A stretch of DNA of 64,000 nt from Mucilaginibacter oryzae. GTDB taxonomy: Bacteria > Bacteroidota > Bacteroidia > Sphingobacteriales > Sphingobacteriaceae. A program made the position numbers and the translations under genes. This document shows positions 59,215 through 64,000 of the stretch, piece after piece. The stretch's first letter is position 1. The number at the start of each line of letters is the position of its first letter. The stretch is from assembly GCF_003148845.1 (NCBI RefSeq), contig NZ_QGHA01000002.1, positions 148,572 through 212,571 of the forward strand, written 5' to 3'. The notes under the pieces were generated by a model that ran no database searches, had not been told where the DNA came from, and worked only from the letters and a program-made list of their open reading frames with translations.

Positions 59215-59721
59215 ATGACAGAGATTCGTAAAAAGAAAAAGAACTTGTTTGAACGTTTTGCCAACTGGGCTACTGTAGCAACGGGTAGCTCCGGTGCATT
59301 TATTATCGCTTTTACAATTATAATTATATGGGGCGTAACAGGGCCATTGTTTCATTATTCGGATACCTGGCAGCTGGTGATCAATACGGGCACAACGATT
59401 GTAACTTTTTTAATGGTTTTCCTGATCCAAAAATCGCAGAACAAGGACTCGAAAGCTATCCATTTAAAGTTAAATGAATTGCTGGCATCGCACCAGGGCG
59501 CAAGTAACCGGATGGTTGATATTGAGGATATCACCGAAAAGGAGCTGGACCAGTTGCACAAATTTTATGTTGAGCTCTCCGAACTGGCCGAAGAGGAGGA
59601 TGATATTACCTGTACGCACTCCATAGATGCCGCAAAAGAAAACCATACCAGCAAGCTTAATAGTTACAAAACCAAACCGCATTATATCAATGCCCGCAAT
59701 CAAGGTAAAAAAAGCAACTGA
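59215..59721 (+). CDS. Low-affinity iron permease family protein
   Basis: 168 residues from ATG 59215; a TTG upstream at 59185 is weaker. The N-terminus has a basic lead, then a hydrophobic pair (GAFIIAFTIIIIWGVTG and LVINTGTTIVTFLMVFLIQKSQNKDSKAIHLKLNELL), the standard signature of the Fet4-like Iron_permease family in bacteria. The C-terminal 70 residues are polar. Function in bacteria is not well known despite the name. Its 3' end overlaps the acetyltransferase start by 32 nt, so co-expression is likely. Confidence 0.85.
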   Translation: MTEIRKKKKNLFERFANWATVATGSSGAFIIAFTIIIIWGVTGPLFHYSDTWQLVINTGTTIVTFLMVFLIQKSQNKDSKAIHLKLNELLASHQGASNRMVDIEDITEKELDQLHKFYVELSELAEEEDDITCTHSIDAAKENHTSKLNSYKTKPHYINARNQGKKSN

Positions 59722-60112
59722 ACAGGCCGACCTGGATAAGATCAACCAGATCAGGTACGAAGTATTTGTGGTTGAACAAAACTGCCCGCCTCACCTCGAG
59801 GTAGAATATAATGATGAATCCGTTCATTTTTTAGCCACCGTTAACGGAGAGCCCGCCGGCGCCTGCCGCTGGCGAAAAACCGAAAAAGGTTGTAAGCTGG
59901 AGCGTTTTGCTGTGCTTAAAAACTTTAGGGGTTATGGGCTGGGGCAGGAAATGGTTAAAACGGTACTTGCCGATTTACCGGCAGACGCCGGTTACGTGTA
60001 TCTTAATTCACAAACTCATGCTGTGCCCTTTTATAAAAAGTTAGGTTTTGAAACAAGCGGACCTGAATTTGAGGAAGCCGGTATTAAACATTATCAAATG
60101 GTGAAGAAATAA
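59690..60112 (+). CDS. GNAT acetyltransferase
   Basis: 140 residues from ATG 59690. The gene overlaps the iron-permease gene by 32 nt. GNAT fold with VKKATEQADLDKINQIRYEVFVVEQ, CKLERFAVLKNFRGYGLGQEMVKTVL (acetyl-CoA loop RGYGLG) and LNSQTHAVPFYKKLGFE. The layout resembles ElaA-type enzymes. Substrate unknown. Confidence 0.9.
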   Translation: MPAIKVKKATEQADLDKINQIRYEVFVVEQNCPPHLEVEYNDESVHFLATVNGEPAGACRWRKTEKGCKLERFAVLKNFRGYGLGQEMVKTVLADLPADAGYVYLNSQTHAVPFYKKLGFETSGPEFEEAGIKHYQMVKK

Positions 60113-60205
60113 CGGCGTACCCGATTTTAAAATATTTGAAAGATGCTGCAACCATTTCAACGTTCGCGGCATCTTCTGTTTAGTACATCATCAAAATTGA
60201 ATTTT

Positions 60206-60778
60206 ATGTTAAATCTGAATCTTATTCCCCGCGGGTTATTACTTGTTTTTTTGGCGTGTTTTGCCGCACTTAATTCATTTGGCCAGGAAAAAATAAAAAC
60301 CATAGGAAATAAACCCCGCACCGGATCGTCTAACAATAGTTTTAATGCCGTTAAAGGCAAGGTTGTTGGCATTGAAATGAACGCCGGTAAAAGGCAGGTA
60401 CAGTTATTAAAATTAAGCTTCCATACCCAAAACCACTCGCAGGATAGCATTGCGTTTAAAGTGAACGTTTACCAGATGGCCGGTAAGTATCCTAACAATG
60501 TTAATTTGGTGACCGATGAAGTTAAAGGTTATATCCAAAAATACCGCGATGGAAGCCATCAATTAACTACCGTCGACCTATCACCATACAATATTAAAGT
60601 TGCGGGCGATATTGTGGTAGCTATCGAGTTTTTGGAAACAAAACAAGGCTCAGATATCAGTTTTTCATGCGGCCTTTTTAATGGCGGTACTTTTTACCGC
60701 GACAGTGAAGCGGCAGGCTGGAAAAAAATTCCCATCGTAGGCGCCGACTTCAGTGTACAGGTAAAAAAAATGAATTGA
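60206..60778 (+). CDS. Hypothetical secreted protein
   Basis: 190 residues from ATG 60206, chosen to give the signal peptide MLNLNLIPRGLLLVFLACFAALNSFGQ. The mature protein looks like a single beta-sandwich (RQVQLLKLSFHTQNHSQDSIAFKVNVYQM, IVVAIEFLETKQGSDISFSCGLFNGG). No family is recognised; it may belong to the carbohydrate-binding or adhesion-like small secreted proteins common in Bacteroidota. Its start follows the acetyltransferase by 93 nt. Confidence 0.75.
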   Translation: MLNLNLIPRGLLLVFLACFAALNSFGQEKIKTIGNKPRTGSSNNSFNAVKGKVVGIEMNAGKRQVQLLKLSFHTQNHSQDSIAFKVNVYQMAGKYPNNVNLVTDEVKGYIQKYRDGSHQLTTVDLSPYNIKVAGDIVVAIEFLETKQGSDISFSCGLFNGGTFYRDSEAAGWKKIPIVGADFSVQVKKMN

Positions 60779-60845
60779 TAACTCGCATACTAAAAACTTA
60801 CGAGGTCATCTGAACTTCGTAAGTTTTGTATTCAAAGGCACCTTC

Positions 60846-61616
60846 CTATTCAAATAACTTCTGCTCTTCTGTATAATACGTCTTCCTCGAACTTTCTTTT
60901 ATAATGATATCATGGCCCGTAGGGCTTTGTTTCTTTTTGGCGTTATGAATCTTCATAAAATCGCGAACCTCACCGTTGATGATATCAGGGTTGGAATGAA
61001 GGATGCTTTTTTCGGCATCATGTAATACTTCTTTAATTGCTTTAGCCAGGTCGGCAAGTTTAGCTTCGGGGATTTTATTACTTATTGAAAAAGGCGAGAT
61101 GCGCGCCTGCCACAAGATCTCATCGGCATAGGCGTTACCTATTCCCCGCAAAATTTTCTGATCAAGCAATACGGTTTTAATATTGGTTTTGGTTTTAGCC
61201 AGGCGCCTGGTGAAAAAGGCGGCATCTACCTCAAGGGCGTCTGGTACATCTTTTGGTTCGGGGTTGAGGGTAGGCTTGGCAATCCCTTGAAAATCGGTTA
61301 ATACCAGGCTGCTGTTATCCTCAAAGTGCAGCTCAATGATAGAGTATTTGTTGTCATTTTTCCCTTCAAATAAAAACAGTTTACCATGCAGCATCAAATG
61401 CAGCCCCAGCACATCGCCTTTATTAAATTTGATATGCAATTCTTTGCCTTCGCGATAAACTTTTTCAACTTTTTGCCCCACAAGGGTACCATTTAAAACG
61501 GATGCGCTTACGTTCAGCTTTTTAGCGTTGGTAACGGTAACTTGCATTACCTTTTTACCACTCAGTTTGTTTTGCAGGTTATGGCTAAACGCCTGTAGGT
61601 CGGGTAGTTCGGGCAT
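60846..61616 (-). CDS. Fpg/Nei-family DNA glycosylase lacking the zinc finger
   Basis: 256 residues. The N-terminus MPELPDLQAF carries the catalytic Pro2 and Glu3 of formamidopyrimidine-DNA glycosylase. The helix-two-turn-helix is LLDQKILRGIGNAYADEILWQARISP. The C-terminal four-Cys zinc finger is missing; in its place is HNAKKKQSPTGHDIIIKESSRKTYYTEEQKLFE, which keeps the Arg of a zincless finger. It should remove oxidised bases with AP-lyase activity; substrate range is not clear. Convergent with the secreted-protein gene upstream, ending 67 nt from it. Confidence 0.88.
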   Translation of the reverse strand: MPELPDLQAFSHNLQNKLSGKKVMQVTVTNAKKLNVSASVLNGTLVGQKVEKVYREGKELHIKFNKGDVLGLHLMLHGKLFLFEGKNDNKYSIIELHFEDNSSLVLTDFQGIAKPTLNPEPKDVPDALEVDAAFFTRRLAKTKTNIKTVLLDQKILRGIGNAYADEILWQARISPFSISNKIPEAKLADLAKAIKEVLHDAEKSILHSNPDIINGEVRDFMKIHNAKKKQSPTGHDIIIKESSRKTYYTEEQKLFE

Positions 61617-61814
61617 AATATTTTGTTTATAATTAAATAACGTTGCTGTTAATGTTTTGCTTCAATAACGTTCAATTTTCGATTCTGAAAAAGAAGGTTT
61701 GGTTAGCTGTTGTTCAACCTGCAATATATAAACCTATCCAAGATACAAATTTCACAGATGAGCCCGTTTGTAACAGCGTTGAAATGTTTTAAATTGAGCG
61801 CGCGTTTGCAAAGT

Positions 61815-61958
61815 ATGAACAGGATAGATACAAAATATTTTATTGGCGGTTTAGTTATTGGTATTGCCATCGGCACCGCTTTGCATAGCGTTGCTGTGGG
61901 CATTGCAATTGGCGTTGCATTTGGGTTATCCCTGGGCTCAAGAAAAAGCGTGAAATAA
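61815..61958 (+). CDS. Tiny glycine-zipper membrane protein
   Basis: 47 residues from ATG 61815 (MNRIDTKYFIGGLVIGIAIGTALHSVAVGIAIGVAFGLSLGSRKSVK). One hydrophobic hairpin with a repeated GxxxG pattern (GGLVIGIAIG, VGIAIGVAFGLSLG), a glycine zipper seen in small membrane proteins. A longer 82-codon frame exists, but the extra part is not hydrophobic or domain-like. It ends just before a very strong hairpin. Confidence 0.55.
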   Translation: MNRIDTKYFIGGLVIGIAIGTALHSVAVGIAIGVAFGLSLGSRKSVK

Positions 61959-61968
61959 TAAAACCACT

Positions 61969-62003
61969 AAATAAATAAAGCGGCTTCGCCGCTTTATTTA
62001 TTT
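61969..62003. terminator. 16-bp perfect bidirectional terminator
   Basis: AAATAAATAAAGCGGC - TTC - GCCGCTTTATTTATTT, exact stem with A/T flanks on both sides; serves the tiny plus-strand gene and the minus-strand barrel gene. Confidence 0.9.
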
Positions 62004-62024
62004 TATATTCCAATGTATTGATTG

Positions 62025-63644
62025 TTAAAAATCATGATATAAGTTCCTGAACGAGCTTCTGAGACCGAATGTGATCAAGGTGTTTTTCGAGTCTTTCTGG
62101 GCGTTCTTTTCCTGGCGATAAAGCGCGCCCAGTTCAAAACGCAAATTATATTTCGGGTTTAAAATATAGGCTACTGTTCCTTCACCATAGTATAATTGAG
62201 TACTTAACCCTTGTCCAACTATACCTTTAACATTGCCTGAAGGAATAAACAGCTTATTGATCACCTTGCCGTTGTTGTCAGGTTTGTTGGCATCAAGCCC
62301 ATATTTGGCATAATTAATTTGTCCCTGGAAGTCAAATCGCCCTACTGAGTAGTTGAGGATACCCAACATCTCCCTGAAATTGGCCCCGAGTGGGTGCGCT
62401 AACGGATCGCCGTAAAAACCGTAGTTGGTTAATACCCTGTCACTGGCATAGGTATATGGATTTACGGTATTAAATTCAAAAAGGTAATTTAAATGTTTCA
62501 AACCAAAAAGATCAGCTCCGCGAACACCGGCCTGCCAGCCATTGGTATTACTTGCACTAATGCCCAAGTCATTATTTTTAACTTTATCAAGCACAAACTG
62601 CCCGTAAAGCGCGGTTTTATCAAGTATTTTATATTTGGCATTAAAACCCAATATGATATTATCCTTTACATCGCCGCCCCGGCTCAACGAACCGCTGAAA
62701 AATAACGGGTTTACAAAGTTAGCGTCAAAGCCGTATTTGTTGCCCTTGGCATCTGCTTCGGGTGTTATGAGGGCATTAAAAAAACCAAGCGAGGCCCTTT
62801 TGGTGATGCTCCAATCGATGTAATGAAATAAAGCCCATTTGCGGCGGTTATTGCCGAACGAATCATATTTTTCAAGCTTCGAATCCTGGAGATAAGCCCA
62901 GGCAATCATATAACGCACAGGCCCTAAATCGGCGGTAACCCTTAGCAGCGGCATATTGGCGGCAAAGTCAGACAGCAGTACAGACCTGTAACCATCGCCA
63001 ATAAACATTTTGTCCTCCCCTAGGGTAATATTTAACTTTTGGGTAGGGGAGTAAGACAAGATCGCGGTAACGTACGACCAATCCTGCGAGTTTTGAGGCT
63101 GACCGTTATAGTGCCGCGCGTAAGCCTGGCCCGGTACAAATACATTATTATTTACATAATCATTATAGTATGAAACAAACTTGGCCGAGTTTTCGAAGCC
63201 GCTGCTGTAAAACGAAAACTTATCGCCTACGGTGCCCCCAAGCTGAAACCCGCGGGTGTTTAAGTTGGTGGTTTTGCTGTTGCTCAAATCGCGCCCAACC
63301 TGCAGGTCGGTTATATAATCCGCGTAAAAAGTATATTCTTTGTCTTTTACGTCAAAAAGGTGCTCGTTAAATAATTTACGTCCACCCCAGGTTTTACGCT
63401 CTTTAACGCCAACGTTCATGATCGAGTCATAGCTGTGCCTGATGGTGCTGTCAATTAAAAACGGCCTTAATGACGTGTGCATGCCGCTTTTTACAGAATA
63501 TACATCAGCGTTAAATTTTTGATACAGCTGGTATGAATTAGGCAAATAAACCGATTGGGCCTTGCTTAACTGCGCGGTAAGAAAAATCCCCGCGGCAATT
63601 AAAAAAGTTTTTTTGGGCAAGTTTAGCGAGTAGAGTTTTTGCAT
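62025..63644 (-). CDS. Wzi/RemB-like outer-membrane beta-barrel
   Basis: 539 residues with signal peptide (KKTFLIAAGIFLTAQLSKAQS). Long alternation of beta strands with aromatic girdles (FSFYSSGFENSAKFVSYYNDY, WSYVTAILSYSPTQKLNITLGEDKMFIGDGYRSVLLSDFA, VRYMIAWAYLQDS) and a final NTLITFGLRSSFRNLYHDF. The region with GEDKMFIGDGYRSVLLSDFAANMP matches the Wzi-type capsule-anchoring barrel that Bacteroidota also carry as gliding protein RemB. A role in surface-polysaccharide attachment is therefore likely, not proven. The start is followed upstream by a repeat block. Confidence 0.75.
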   Translation of the reverse strand: MQKLYSLNLPKKTFLIAAGIFLTAQLSKAQSVYLPNSYQLYQKFNADVYSVKSGMHTSLRPFLIDSTIRHSYDSIMNVGVKERKTWGGRKLFNEHLFDVKDKEYTFYADYITDLQVGRDLSNSKTTNLNTRGFQLGGTVGDKFSFYSSGFENSAKFVSYYNDYVNNNVFVPGQAYARHYNGQPQNSQDWSYVTAILSYSPTQKLNITLGEDKMFIGDGYRSVLLSDFAANMPLLRVTADLGPVRYMIAWAYLQDSKLEKYDSFGNNRRKWALFHYIDWSITKRASLGFFNALITPEADAKGNKYGFDANFVNPLFFSGSLSRGGDVKDNIILGFNAKYKILDKTALYGQFVLDKVKNNDLGISASNTNGWQAGVRGADLFGLKHLNYLFEFNTVNPYTYASDRVLTNYGFYGDPLAHPLGANFREMLGILNYSVGRFDFQGQINYAKYGLDANKPDNNGKVINKLFIPSGNVKGIVGQGLSTQLYYGEGTVAYILNPKYNLRFELGALYRQEKNAQKDSKNTLITFGLRSSFRNLYHDF

Positions 63645-64000
63645 CGCAACAAAGTAATGATTATTTGTTGTAAGTTAAAAATTTGATTGCTTAAAAGAGG
63701 TAGCTTAAAGCCGAAGGCTAAAGGCTGAAAGCAGAAGGCTCAAAGCCTAAAACAGAACTTAATGGTTTCAGCCCTTTTGCTTTTAGCCCTCCGCTTTTGG
63801 CTTTCAGCCTTCGGGCTTTTTCTTTAGGCTGAAAGCAGAAGGCTCAAAGCCTAAAGCAGAACTTAATGGTTTCACACCTTTGCTTTTAGCCCCCCGCTTT
63901 AGGCTTTCAGCCTTCGGCTTTTTGCTTTAGGCTAAAAGCCGAAAGCTTTGTTTTCATTAAAACCAATAATATAAAAGTTAATTATTGTTAAATTTTGTCA
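63645..64000. other. Intergenic region dominated by a tandem repeat
   Basis: The last 356 nt contain no gene. About 63700-63950 is the 104-bp tandem repeat; the rest is AT-rich. Confidence 0.6.
63722..63950. repeat. 104-bp tandem repeat with internal inverted words
   Basis: AGGCTGAAAGCAGAAGGCTC begins copies at 63722 and 63826, and a diverged partial copy is at about 63929. Each unit also contains the reverse (GGCTTTCAGCCTTCGG), so the whole block folds on itself. It resembles the other word-array repeats in the window in style but not in sequence. Confidence 0.75.

Overview
The window looks like a chromosomal segment from a member of the Bacteroidota, most likely a sphingobacterium close to Mucilaginibacter or Pedobacter. 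I infer this from a SusC/SusD pair, a type IX secretion cargo with a gliding-type C-terminus next to a PorP/SprF gene, TAnnTTTG-type -7 promoter elements, general lack of Shine-Dalgarno sites, and the tig-clpP-clpX order. No plasmid, phage or complete insertion sequence is visible.

Layout. 1-1867 (minus): an exopolysaccharide-type operon of a response regulator, a receiver-like/sugar-transferase fusion and a cut-off TolC-type exporter. 2520-9511: a small membrane protein, a TetR regulator facing SusC-SusD and a Tat-exported phosphoesterase, with a 38-bp near-perfect palindrome between regulator and SusC. 9512-12797: an intergenic repeat block, then histidine kinase - response regulator - receiver/adenylate cyclase (minus). 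13189-17532: mannonate dehydratase, a VOC protein, a Nudix-type regulator and a divergent carboxylesterase. 17658-18281: hscB and a tRNA-Leu. 18282-21600 is the least ordinary stretch. Directly behind the tRNA lie a six-cysteine small peptide, a TlpA-type thioredoxin and a C39 peptidase cut off before its catalytic Asp; then, on the other strand, an RHS-core stub and a lipoprotein. It reads as a partly decayed accessory island with a possible peptide-export (bacteriocin/RiPP-like) locus.

21679-26653 is housekeeping proteolysis (tig, clpP, clpX) plus an AMP nucleosidase. 26756-32641 is a 1961-residue alpha-2-macroglobulin-like protein with a SusC-type plug domain inserted. 32847-38231 holds cystathionine beta-synthase, a sugar-dehydrogenase-like lipoprotein, a Gly/Asn-rich secreted protein and a LacI regulator. 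38316-42278 is a YbbA-YbbP-TesA operon (minus). 43286-46857 encodes a heterodimeric ABC exporter with complementary degenerate ATP sites. 47119-52553 has a second Nudix-type regulator, the type IX cargo and its PorP/SprF partner. 52701-53699 has small disordered or membrane proteins. 53854-56755 is a YtrA-type GntR/ABC-2 transporter operon behind a perfect palindrome. The rest is accD, fructose-bisphosphate aldolase, an iron-permease-family protein, two small acetyltransferase/secreted-protein genes, a zinc-less Fpg-family glycosylase, a tiny glycine-zipper protein and a Wzi-like outer-membrane barrel, ending in a 104-bp tandem repeat.

Several intergenic regions carry short palindrome-rich repeats (9599-9830, 23119-23314, 24294-24404, 63722-63950). 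The first two share the word GCGTTTGTAACGC. All function calls are from reading translated sequence and motifs; no database search was run.
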